A stretch of 43,922 bases of DNA from a virus. Below the pieces are notes generated by a model. It had not been told where the DNA came from. It saw only the letters and a program-made list of their open reading frames with translations, and ran no database searches. The stretch spans positions 1-43,922 of the IMG/VR virus record IMGVR_UViG_3300037225_000162, one strand, 5' to 3'. The translations under genes and the position numbers were made by a program. Numbering within the stretch: the first letter of the stretch is position 1; every line of letters begins with the position of its first letter. Shown here one piece after another: positions 24,096 through 32,049 of the stretch.

Positions 24096-24579
24096 TTTGA
24101 GCCGCCTTGCTTACTGCCTTTTCATATTCATTAATGATTGTAGGCCGCATTTCCCTTAACGATGATCTTAAGAATGAGCGTTCAGGAATGGGAATTTTAT
24201 GGGCTTTTGTTCGTTTCATTATTTGCGCAAACAAACTGTCATTTCTGGCAAACACACATCTTGAACCATTAAAGAAATAAGCTGTGCCGCCCGGATGATT
24301 AATTGTGCCGCCGTATTCATGAATACGAGCATAAACAACATTCGTCCCTGTAATCCCTTCAATCTTATCGCCCAAATCGCGAACCTCTCCATGAATGCTT
24401 CCCCGTAAATGGTTCGTCCTGTTTTTCAGGACCTCCCCGGATAACTTGCCTTTCACTTTGGCTACCATCATAAACTCAAGCCGCCGCGTGGAATTAAGAA
24501 TCTGATCACGCAACCGAGGCGCAAAATTCTGCAACTTGGCAATGTACTGACGATCTCCTATAATTACGGCGGTGATCAT
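24085..24579 (-). CDS. Head-tail completion protein, HK97 gp10-like
   Basis: 164 residues. YARIHEYGGTI and PERSFLRSSLREM are the conserved blocks of HK97 gp10-family neck proteins. Helical N-terminus, beta core. It joins head and tail. Start and stop of neighbours overlap (ATGA at 24576-24579), indicating a coupled operon. Confidence 0.8.
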   Translation of the reverse strand: MITAVIIGDRQYIAKLQNFAPRLRDQILNSTRRLEFMMVAKVKGKLSGEVLKNRTNHLRGSIHGEVRDLGDKIEGITGTNVVYARIHEYGGTINHPGGTAYFFNGSRCVFARNDSLFAQIMKRTKAHKIPIPERSFLRSSLREMRPTIINEYEKAVSKAAQNGS

Positions 24580-25391
24580 ATCGGCGCTACCCTCTGATAT
24601 TGCTGTAAAAGTTTTTTCGCATCATCGGTTAAATCCGTCCGCGAATAGGTTGTCGTTTCCGTTCCCATGTGGACGCTTAATAATCCTATGCGCTCGCGCT
24701 GTTTGTATTTCAGGGCGATAAGGTCAATCGTTACCTGCTCAATTTCGTAAGGAATAGTTTGATATCCGGCATCGTAATTAATGGCGATATTCTGGATGCC
24801 TTTTTCAAAAACACCGTTTTTCAGATAGAGCGTTTTAATGTCGAACAAATAACCGATTGATCCGCTTCCCTGAACGTAAGGACTGATTGACCTGCCATCA
24901 ATGGTAAGGCTATTTAAAGCCACTACCGGATAATCATAAAACGGCATGACAGCATGTCCGTTTCCGTTCCTGTTTTCCGTACAGGTTTTAATTGTGAAAA
25001 TCCGGTCAAGGTGCGTCTGGATAAACGAACTTGAGGACGTAACAAGCCTCTGAATCAATGACGGCGGGGCGGTCATCATTTCGGGCAAATAAGCAATAGC
25101 ATTCTGGACGGTCGTGAGGTCAATTTCATTGGCTTCGTAAACAGTGATCACCCAGGCGGCAAAGGTGCCAGCTAAATTAAAACTGATCACTGTTACGACC
25201 AAATCGCCGGTTGTAGGATTATAGCTTTTTACCGTTCCGGCCATCCATGCAAGGGAACTGCCACCAGTCGCCTTAACAGCGGAAATAATTGTCACCGTCT
25301 GGCCTACCGCAAAGGCAAGATTAGCCTGAGTAGTAAAAGTGTTATCCCCTGTCGCTATCGCTATTGATGCTACCGATGTTCCTGTAATCAT
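24576..25391 (-). CDS. Head-tail connector (gp6-like) with N-terminal beta domain
   Basis: 271 residues. The C-terminal two thirds (LIQRLVTSSSSFIQTHLDR, YDYPVVALNSLTIDG and IALKYKQRERIGLLSV) match gp6/gp15-type connector proteins that form a ring under the portal. Residues 1 to about 90 (GTSVASIAIATGDNTFTTQA) form a separate beta domain of the kind found in tail fibres and virion decoration, an unusual fusion. The ATG overlaps the stop of the start-codon-less frame 25388-25507. Confidence 0.75.
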   Translation of the reverse strand: MITGTSVASIAIATGDNTFTTQANLAFAVGQTVTIISAVKATGGSSLAWMAGTVKSYNPTTGDLVVTVISFNLAGTFAAWVITVYEANEIDLTTVQNAIAYLPEMMTAPPSLIQRLVTSSSSFIQTHLDRIFTIKTCTENRNGNGHAVMPFYDYPVVALNSLTIDGRSISPYVQGSGSIGYLFDIKTLYLKNGVFEKGIQNIAINYDAGYQTIPYEIEQVTIDLIALKYKQRERIGLLSVHMGTETTTYSRTDLTDDAKKLLQQYQRVAPI

Positions 25392-25507
25392 TTCCTGCGT
25401 CCTTTTCTCAAATTATCCGCTGAACTCCATTGAATCTTGGCGCGGTCTTTTTGAGAGGCCCTTAAAAACTCGCCTAGGTCTTCGATTTCTTCCCCGCCAA
25501 CGGTTAT
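25388..25507 (-). other. 39-residue extension frame without start codon (possible -1 frameshift product)
   Basis: The frame ITVGGEEIEDLGEFLRASQ...DNLRKGRRK follows the stop of the 25504-25845 gene in the -1 phase. It has no ATG, GTG or TTG usable as a start after an in-frame TAA upstream. The upstream gene ends TCA AAA AAA TAA, i.e. slippery A AAA AAA immediately before a stop; a -1 slip reads ATA ACC and continues for 39 residues. The stop of this frame overlaps the next gene's ATG (ATGA), strong evidence of coding. Options are programmed frameshift, AUA initiation or a lost start codon. Confidence 0.65.
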
Positions 25508-25845
25508 TTTTTTGAGAGCCCTTTAAGATAAGACATCGCCTTAACGTAATTGGCCTTCAAAATTTTATCGATGCTATCAACGCCCATTTCTTCCAAAAAC
25601 TTAGGAAGGTCGGCTTTTTTAGCATCAATTACTTGCGAAAGATTCTTTAACTGGCCTTTGCTTAAGGCATCGGCATTGGCTGTTCCTTCCTCTTTATCGG
25701 GAACATGGCCGACCATTACAGCGCCGTGATGCCTGATAAGGATTTCAGCAACATGATCAGGCACGGTGATATGGCCATTTTTATCGGCCTCATAATTATC
25801 ATCACCATGTCCGGCCGAACTTCCGAGGATTTTAACTTTTTTCAT
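25504..25845 (-). CDS. Small phage protein downstream of capsid (possibly frameshifted)
   Basis: 113 residues. An N-terminal segment (MKKVKILGSSAGHGDDNYEA ... VPDHVAEILIRHHGAV) is followed by a linker and helices (LPKFLEEMGVDSIDKIL). It lies between the major capsid protein and the connector, where head-decoration or scaffold-associated genes are common. The last codons are a slippery A run that could extend it to about 152 residues. No family is certain. Confidence 0.65.
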   Translation of the reverse strand: MKKVKILGSSAGHGDDNYEADKNGHITVPDHVAEILIRHHGAVMVGHVPDKEEGTANADALSKGQLKNLSQVIDAKKADLPKFLEEMGVDSIDKILKANYVKAMSYLKGLSKK

Positions 25846-25869
25846 CTGGTATCTCCTTTCGTTAAATCA

Positions 25870-25890
25870 GGCGGGGAGTTTCACCCCGCC
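25870..25890 (-). terminator. GC-rich hairpin after major capsid gene
   Basis: GGCGGGG (25870-25876) pairs perfectly with CCCCGCC (25884-25890) around a 7-base loop. On the - strand it begins 20 bases after the capsid stop. The downstream U tract is weak (TGATTT), so it may be a partial terminator or an mRNA-stabilising 3' end. The same stem with a 7-base loop recurs at 38165-38185. Confidence 0.6.
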
Positions 25891-25910
25891 CATTATTCAA
25901 TGGCCAGCAA

Positions 25911-27434
25911 TTAAGACGGCTGGATGCAGTTAATGACGCAAAATGCAAACGGCGCATAGCACTGTAAAACGCCATCGGCATACAGTCCGTACTCATAGCG
26001 TCTCTTAACCATCGGCCAGTCAATGGACCAGTAATCGCGCCGCAATTTCTTCTTGACGATTTCGCCGACATCATTCAGCGGGTAAGGCACTGAATTTGAC
26101 CATCCCAACATCGTACCGGCGGGCATGTTGGGATGAACGATGATCTTGACGGCCTTATTCACAACAGGATTGAGGATTGAAGTGATTACCACGCCGACAT
26201 CAATGCCGGTGCCGTGGCCGGTTGCGTCAAGGTTGTAACGTAACAGCGGGGCCGAACCGTTGGCGATACAGATCGCGTTCATGTCGATCAGCTGCTTGCT
26301 GGACACGTACAGTTCATCAATGCCAAGCCTGAAATAATCCCACATATAGGAAAAGGCCGTGTCAAGCTGGCTTATTCCCGCCGCGCCGTTTGAAGTCAGT
26401 TTCCCGTTGACGTTCTGGACGTAAGCGCCGTTTGCGGTATTCATAATCTGAGTCAGCATACCGTCATAGACCAAAGCCTGAATTGAGTTGTCCGTTGCGG
26501 ACAAATCGCTAAATTTCTGGTTCGTGTTCACAGCTTCGGCGGTGAAGGTCTGCGTACTGGTTGCCGTCATGGAATGCAGATACATTGCATTTGCGGCGGT
26601 TCCGATGTACCAGACATAAGCGACTGCGCCCGCGAGCGGGGTTGCCGTGACAATCAGTTCATGTCCGGCCGTAACGCTCTGGCTCTTGACATTCGAGGGA
26701 ATACCGGTTCCGCCATTGATGGTGTCGGTCGAGCCGTCAACGTTAGTGCGGGTGTATTTCTGGAGCAGACCTTTGGTAATATCTGTGGCCTGTCCGGTTA
26801 ATCCCATATTCCAGCCGGCTAACTGCTGATAACCGGCCATGGTGACAGGAACTACGCCGATATAATAAGTGGTGCCTGTCAGAGTACCACCCGTTACCGA
26901 ACCGCCATCGCTGGAAGTCAGCGTTAAGGGAGTTGCGCTTATGCCGTTGATACCCACGCCGCCCAGGTCGTTAAATTCTTCCTGGATCATCAGGGACCAA
27001 AGCAGCTGAAGCTTGGCTTCGCTCAACAGGTCGATGAAAGTTTTGGAAGCGTTTTCTGCTTTGTGAGTGACCCAATTTTCCAGACCATACTCGACAAAGG
27101 CCGCATTTGCGCGATAGGTGGAATACCCGACCACGCCGCCTCTGTTGCCTTCCGATACGCCCATGTGGACGTTGTTAGGGTTAATCCCTGATATGACCTG
27201 CCAGTTTGCCTGAGTTGAGAATCCGGACACATCGCGGGGGATTTTATTCCGAAGCGGTGTTATTACCGGGAAAAGGTGTTTTGCAACGGGTTCAAGATCA
27301 TACCCGATTAATCCGGCTGTTGCGCTGCCGGGCTGCGTAAATGCACGTAAAATATCTGCTTCGAGAGCGGCCGGTTTATCATGCGCAGTTCTCATAAGGT
27401 CCATCGTTTCTTTGGTTATCGCTTGAAGATTCAT
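25911..27434 (-). CDS. Major capsid protein, HK97 fold, with insertion
   Basis: 507 residues, start after TTTTAAGGAGGAAATATAAG. N-terminal and C-terminal parts (PVAKHLFPVITPLRNKIPRD, GIDELYVSSKQLIDMN and RRYEYGLYADGVLQCYAPF) fit the HK97-fold major capsid family. About residues 165-300 (GTTYYIGVVPVTMAG, GHELIVTATPLAGAVAYVWY) look like an inserted Ig/fibronectin-like domain, probably exposed on the capsid surface. It follows the protease/scaffold gene as usual, but a strong hairpin terminator lies between them and another hairpin follows the gene. Confidence 0.85.
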   Translation of the reverse strand: MNLQAITKETMDLMRTAHDKPAALEADILRAFTQPGSATAGLIGYDLEPVAKHLFPVITPLRNKIPRDVSGFSTQANWQVISGINPNNVHMGVSEGNRGGVVGYSTYRANAAFVEYGLENWVTHKAENASKTFIDLLSEAKLQLLWSLMIQEEFNDLGGVGINGISATPLTLTSSDGGSVTGGTLTGTTYYIGVVPVTMAGYQQLAGWNMGLTGQATDITKGLLQKYTRTNVDGSTDTINGGTGIPSNVKSQSVTAGHELIVTATPLAGAVAYVWYIGTAANAMYLHSMTATSTQTFTAEAVNTNQKFSDLSATDNSIQALVYDGMLTQIMNTANGAYVQNVNGKLTSNGAAGISQLDTAFSYMWDYFRLGIDELYVSSKQLIDMNAICIANGSAPLLRYNLDATGHGTGIDVGVVITSILNPVVNKAVKIIVHPNMPAGTMLGWSNSVPYPLNDVGEIVKKKLRRDYWSIDWPMVKRRYEYGLYADGVLQCYAPFAFCVINCIQPS

Positions 27435-27486
27435 CTTATATTTCCTCCTTAAAAGTTTATTAATGGTTGATTTTGGGGCAACAAAA

Positions 27487-27526
27487 AACGGAGTCGTGTA
27501 AGTGTGTAGCCCTACACGGCTCCGTT
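27487..27526 (-). terminator. Hairpin terminator upstream of capsid gene
   Basis: AACGGAGTCGTGTA (27487-27500) pairs with TACACGGCTCCGTT (27513-27526) with one G-T pair and a 12-base loop. On the - strand it is followed by TTTTTTG, giving a rho-independent terminator between the protease and capsid genes. The A/T-rich flank on the other side is less complete. It would cut read-through from the terminase/portal transcript or act as an attenuator. Confidence 0.8.
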
Positions 27527-27590
27527 ATTTTGTTCTTTCGTTCCCTTCAGTCTGGCCGGACTTTAGAGAAACCCCAAATTTTAATTTATT

Positions 27591-28943
27591 TTATACTGTT
27601 GCCCTCATTGGTTGTAAATGTTGAGCTTTCATTAAAATCAAAGCTGCCCTCATTTGATCCCCGCCTTTTACCGCCGCTTCATAGTCTGCTTTGTCTTCGG
27701 TCCGGATCAAAACGCCAAGTCCGCTACTGTCTTCAATACGGGTAAGCCCTTCCTGAACTTCGCCCTCTTTCCCATCGCGCGGGACCAGTGAATTTAGCGG
27801 GCCTTTGCGCTGCACCGGTTCAGCTTTTAGCCGGTTTATTTCTTCAATGGCGGTGGTTCCGAGAGTTGAAAGGTCGGCATAATCCTGCTTAATGCGGGTG
27901 ATTTCTTCGCCTGCCGCAACGCAAAGGGTCTCAAGGTCGGCCGCTCGCTGAATATCCGCTGTTGCCGCTTTCTCAACAGTTCCGCCGCAATCAACGCCCA
28001 GGGAAACCGTATGATCATGGATAGCCTGAATACTCTTCATATCGGCGTCATTGTGGCGCGAACCTTTACGAAATACATCATCAAGGCGTCCCATTGCATA
28101 GAGGACCATCGGGGAGTTTTGCGTTAAATCTGAGCCGGTTTCCATAATCTCCGAGGCGATAAAGGATTTTAATTTCTGGACGACAACCTGTAAATCGGCA
28201 ACCTGACCGGCTTCATTTTGCGGACCTTCTGACGCTTCTTTTGCCAGTAGATAAATAACGCTGGTCAATGCGCTCAGTGCAGTTGAAGCATCATAAGCCT
28301 CTTCGCCGATATAACGTTTAATGTCTGCGATATCCGCCTTTGCCGGTGGATCAACAACATTTTCCGCGCCCTCCACTCTCAACACATTAATATTTTTTAT
28401 GTCCTTGAGAACATCTTCGCCTTCGGCAGGAGGCATGTAAGCAATACGGAATATTTTACCGTCCTCCGCCTTTACTTCAATAATTTTTTCCATATCCTTT
28501 TCACCTCCGTAAATTCTGAATTCGTCTATGTCACAACCTTCATTTGATGGCCGGTCAACCAGAGAAAACTCAGTTATTGAACGAAGGAAAATCCGGTCAT
28601 CTTCTTGCTTATCTTTTTTACCGCCGATTGAGAAACCACGGTAAACCTTTTCTTTCACTTTATTCCATGCGGAATCATCGACTATCTTGACGCCGAGATA
28701 TACGCCCTTTTCATCAACTGTGATTTCGTCCGCGCGGCCAACTGCCGACATTTCGTGCATTTCCCTGATATTTCGGTATTTCTCATAATCGGGTATGCAA
28801 CGCTTCACACTGGCAAGATCAATGATAGTGCCGTAGGAATCCTTTAAATCTTCGCGTGTGCCGTAGCCGTAAACCATACGCTGCTCTTCATCAATGCGCG
28901 TAATCGGTAAATATATTTTTGGATCCACTGTTTTCTGGTTCAT
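27591..28943 (-). CDS. Prohead protease with C-terminal scaffold region (XkdF-like)
   Basis: 450 residues. The protease domain (1 to about 150) has IYLPITRIDEEQRMVYGYGT, catalytic H63 in EMHEMSAVG and S105 in RGFSIGG, and an acidic residue in LRSITEFSLVDRP, the HK97/XkdF-type serine protease arrangement. From about 150 the protein is charged and helical, consistent with a fused scaffold delta-domain. It would template the prohead and then cleave capsid precursors. The start overlaps the preceding small membrane gene. Confidence 0.82.
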   Translation of the reverse strand: MNQKTVDPKIYLPITRIDEEQRMVYGYGTREDLKDSYGTIIDLASVKRCIPDYEKYRNIREMHEMSAVGRADEITVDEKGVYLGVKIVDDSAWNKVKEKVYRGFSIGGKKDKQEDDRIFLRSITEFSLVDRPSNEGCDIDEFRIYGGEKDMEKIIEVKAEDGKIFRIAYMPPAEGEDVLKDIKNINVLRVEGAENVVDPPAKADIADIKRYIGEEAYDASTALSALTSVIYLLAKEASEGPQNEAGQVADLQVVVQKLKSFIASEIMETGSDLTQNSPMVLYAMGRLDDVFRKGSRHNDADMKSIQAIHDHTVSLGVDCGGTVEKAATADIQRAADLETLCVAAGEEITRIKQDYADLSTLGTTAIEEINRLKAEPVQRKGPLNSLVPRDGKEGEVQEGLTRIEDSSGLGVLIRTEDKADYEAAVKGGDQMRAALILMKAQHLQPMRATV

Positions 28944-29229
28944 TGGTTGTCTCCTTGCATAATTCTTTTAAAAGTTTCAGTTCCCTTATTACTATGTCGT
29001 GCGTTTCTCTGATTAATTTGGCCTGCTTCCCGCCCTCAATCTTTGAGACCTTTGCCAGAATAGCCAGCGCGATTAATTGAATGGCCGTCTGAGAAAGCCA
29101 CTGTTGCCATTCAAGGATTGTCTGCGGCAACTGATACCAAAGAGGGACCACCGCAATAAGAACAAAAATAATAATGCAGGCGTCCGTTCCGAGGCTGTCA
29201 GCAATTAATGTCATGGCCTTGTCAATCAC
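28891..29229 (-). CDS. Small membrane protein between portal and protease
   Basis: 112 residues. Two hydrophobic helices (about 16-32, DACIIIFVLIAVVPLWY, and about 45-60, SQTAIQLIALAILAKV) are followed by an amphipathic helix (IRETHDIVIRELKLLKELC). Overlaps the portal gene and the protease gene at its two ends. A membrane protein inside a head operon is unusual; possible roles are superinfection control or lysis, unproven. Confidence 0.6.
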   Translation of the reverse strand: MIDKAMTLIADSLGTDACIIIFVLIAVVPLWYQLPQTILEWQQWLSQTAIQLIALAILAKVSKIEGGKQAKLIRETHDIVIRELKLLKELCKETTNEPENSGSKNIFTDYAH

Positions 29230-31481
29230 TCTTCCTCTCCTACAACCGGGAAAATATCGCAGGCGCAGTTCGGGTGCGCTGGCGGAGCATCATCGCCGCT
29301 TGGAAAATCATCATCCAGAGCAATAACTCCGGCATCCGCATTATCATCACACTCATCATCATTGTCGTGTTCGCTGCCGACAACCCATTCTTTGCCAGTA
29401 ACGACTCCACTTTCTTTGTATGCCGCAAGATTACCATGCTGATCTGCATAGGCGGTTTCCGTCCGGGCAATCATCCGGGCGCGGTATTCGCTGAAACCGG
29501 TTGAATCCATAATGTTCTGTTTGAGCGTTTCCACGCTGTCGCCATTCTTAATGGAATCCGTTATTGTGGAGTTTAGTATATCCCTTGTGCTGTCAGTGAT
29601 TGCCCATTCAGCGTTGGGATTTTCAACCAGTTCACCGTCAACATATTTCATGCCCACCATTTCAGCGGCACGTGCTTCGGCATAGCCCGCCGCTTGCTGA
29701 TTTAAAAGGTTCGTCATTGCTTCGGGGACGTCAAAATTAATTTGTGCCAGAGCGACTTTCGTCCCATCGGCATATATTTTTTCAAGAGCTTCCTTTGTCG
29801 GATCAATTAACAATGACCAGCCTTTAAAATCAATATCAGCCAGAACCTTGGCAACCTGTTCTTCGGTTGTCATGTCACCGGCCACCATCTTAAGATTATT
29901 GGCAACTTGGTCGGCTATATCCGCGCCCGCTATTTCCAGAAAGTCTGTGATTTTAGATTCCAGTTTGTCCCGTTCTTCGACTATCGAATCCCGTTCGCGG
30001 TCAATCGGCGGTATTTTTTTGGCTGTTTTTCTCATAACGAGTTTAACTTTTTTATCTTTTTTTTTTGGATCATTCGGCGGCACTTTCCCGCCCTTCTTAT
30101 CCGGATTATCCGGATTAGTCCCAGGCGCGTTGGTCGGCTCCCCTACCATCGGAGGCAGCGGCTTTTCGGGTGCCGGTCCTTCCATGCCCATGCGCTCGCG
30201 CACTTCGTCAGGAGAGATAACGTATTCCTGTAGATAGACCTTATCAATTTCAGACTGGACTTGGGGATCGACTTCCTTTTCATCCTTCCATTTAAACTTT
30301 AAATCCTGATATCCGAAATACTTCCAGATAATCCGATTCCAAAAGTTTGTTTCCCAAATCATATAGGGCTGCAATCCTTCTTCTTCGGCCTGCTGCTTGG
30401 CCGTGTCTGCGGTTGCTCGGTTCATTTGCTTAATAAAAGCTGTGGGCGGCAGAGAGAAACAGAAACAGATTATACGGGCAAGCCACTCATCGTAATCATC
30501 TTTGAGGGCAGCTTGCTTAATGTCATAGGGCTGAACGCCGGACGGCACAAACTTGGCGACACGCCTTTCATTTACATCCCCCTGCATTAAGGAGTTCCAC
30601 CATGTTTGAAAATCTTTAATCTGGCTCGGATTCCAGTCTTCGGGACAGGTGAAAATAAGGTCTGGCAAATTCCCGTCGGTATAATAACTTAGTTGGTGCA
30701 TCTGGCGGCGCAATGCAATATTTACTGTAATAATCACCTGCTCTACAGGCGAATAGCCGTAAGCGCGATATGATCTTAAATTGCGCGGCATATAAATCAA
30801 TTCATCAAAAGAATAATCCACCGCAGGGACGCCCTTAATTTGCACCTGATAGGCCGGATCGGGAGGCATTGGCGTGCGCCCTTCACCGTCCAGTTTCCGG
30901 TTGATCATGCCACCGTCCATAATGTCGAGAGAGTAAAGACCGCCGCCTTTGGTCATGCGAGGGTAAACGGTGGGAGCGTCAATAACCAGTAAGTCTTCAT
31001 GCAGCATCCGGCGCCATGTAGCAAAATCATGCTCTTTGTCCGGATATTGCAAAAAGTCTTCCACTTCCTGACAGCGCTTATCCGCTTTGGCTTTCTTTTC
31101 GGGATCTCTTGGAATGATATTAAATTCCAGTTTTGCTAATTGGTCTTTTCGGGTTTCAATGGCCAGCCGCATCAAATCATATCCGTCCGCCATGGCGCGA
31201 AGTTGCGCTGCCGACACATTAGAATCCTGACGAGGCTTATAGATAAGATTCCATCCGGTTTGATAGTCAAACTGCCGGCCCTGCATGCCGTCCTGGAACA
31301 TTGGCGGGATAGGCTGCATGGGAGAAAAGGGAGCAGTATCAACGGAGGCGCTTGGAGTAACGCCCCCGCCGATAATATAACGGACTCCCGTTACAAGACG
31401 ATCTACAAGGCCGGCTTTGGGAGGGTTCAATGCCCGTAGAATGTCTGCTTTAAATTTCTCAATTTCTTTAGCGTCTGCCAT
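29226..31481 (-). CDS. Portal protein fused to MuF-type head morphogenesis domain
   Basis: 751 residues. The N-terminal two thirds (about 1-450) carry portal motifs (LRAMADGYDLMRLAIETRKD and YSFDELIYMPRNLRSYRAYG), followed by a Pro/Lys-rich linker (about 450-510). The C-terminal domain has FSEYRARMIARTETAYADQH and ends in DDAPPAHPNCACDIFPV, the signature of MuF/SPP1 gp7 proteins. Normally two adjacent genes; here they are one. The portal forms the DNA gate; MuF proteins are injected or aid head assembly. The start lies 14 bases after the secreted-protein cassette. Confidence 0.9.
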   Translation of the reverse strand: MADAKEIEKFKADILRALNPPKAGLVDRLVTGVRYIIGGGVTPSASVDTAPFSPMQPIPPMFQDGMQGRQFDYQTGWNLIYKPRQDSNVSAAQLRAMADGYDLMRLAIETRKDQLAKLEFNIIPRDPEKKAKADKRCQEVEDFLQYPDKEHDFATWRRMLHEDLLVIDAPTVYPRMTKGGGLYSLDIMDGGMINRKLDGEGRTPMPPDPAYQVQIKGVPAVDYSFDELIYMPRNLRSYRAYGYSPVEQVIITVNIALRRQMHQLSYYTDGNLPDLIFTCPEDWNPSQIKDFQTWWNSLMQGDVNERRVAKFVPSGVQPYDIKQAALKDDYDEWLARIICFCFSLPPTAFIKQMNRATADTAKQQAEEEGLQPYMIWETNFWNRIIWKYFGYQDLKFKWKDEKEVDPQVQSEIDKVYLQEYVISPDEVRERMGMEGPAPEKPLPPMVGEPTNAPGTNPDNPDKKGGKVPPNDPKKKDKKVKLVMRKTAKKIPPIDRERDSIVEERDKLESKITDFLEIAGADIADQVANNLKMVAGDMTTEEQVAKVLADIDFKGWSLLIDPTKEALEKIYADGTKVALAQINFDVPEAMTNLLNQQAAGYAEARAAEMVGMKYVDGELVENPNAEWAITDSTRDILNSTITDSIKNGDSVETLKQNIMDSTGFSEYRARMIARTETAYADQHGNLAAYKESGVVTGKEWVVGSEHDNDDECDDNADAGVIALDDDFPSGDDAPPAHPNCACDIFPVVGEEE

Positions 31482-31494
31482 TTAGATAACCTTT

Positions 31495-31998
31495 TTATTG
31501 ACCGATACAGATATAATTTACCGTGTCTGCCGCGTTTACTCCGATTGCAAAAGTTATATTATTTAAGCTGTTAACCGTAACAGTAACGGCATGCGCCGCT
31601 GTAATATCCGTTGCCGTACATATTTCAGCGTTTGCCGTAAAGGTCGTTCCGGTAATCGTATTTGATGCTGCGTTCGCGCCAGTGCCTACCATCGTCAAAG
31701 GGCCAGCGTATATTTTAGCGTTCGCCCATGATGTTGATGTTGAAACCGTTGCTGTAGTAAATACTGTGGGCAAAGGTTTGTAACCGGCTTTTGTGAAATC
31801 ATTGGCGTAAGTTTCGGGGACGCTGACGGTGCCGCTTGAAATCGTATAACCGTTGCCGTCACGATCCCACGCGTACTGTACGCCGCTGGGCGCAACAAAG
31901 GTCTGATTCGCATAAACCATAAAAGCGGTAAACATAACCGCGATAAATACCGCCATTAACAGAACATTGAACTTGCTGAATATTTTTTTCATTTTCAA
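31495..31998 (-). CDS. Exported beta-rich protein (cassette gene 5)
   Basis: 167 residues. Residues about 1-30 are a signal peptide (KKIFSKFNVLLMAVFIAVM ... VYA) with cleavage after A. The mature part is small, Thr/Ala-rich and beta-type (FVAPSGVQYAWDRDG ... ANAEICTATDITAAH). It shares no clear family. It is the last of five signal-peptide genes between terminase and portal and ends 13 bases before the portal start, so it is co-transcribed with the structural genes. Confidence 0.7.
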   Translation of the reverse strand: MKMKKIFSKFNVLLMAVFIAVMFTAFMVYANQTFVAPSGVQYAWDRDGNGYTISSGTVSVPETYANDFTKAGYKPLPTVFTTATVSTSTSWANAKIYAGPLTMVGTGANAASNTITGTTFTANAEICTATDITAAHAVTVTVNSLNNITFAIGVNAADTVNYICIGQ

Positions 31999-32049
31999 AT
32001 CTCCTTTTAAAGTTATTATTGTGTTCAGGGTTTCCCCTCTGGTTTATTG

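Noticed and set aside
29208-31439. Several + strand open frames (29208-29504, 29848-30237, 31140-31439)
   Set aside because: They are antisense shadows of the portal-MuF gene, which has motifs and a better context.
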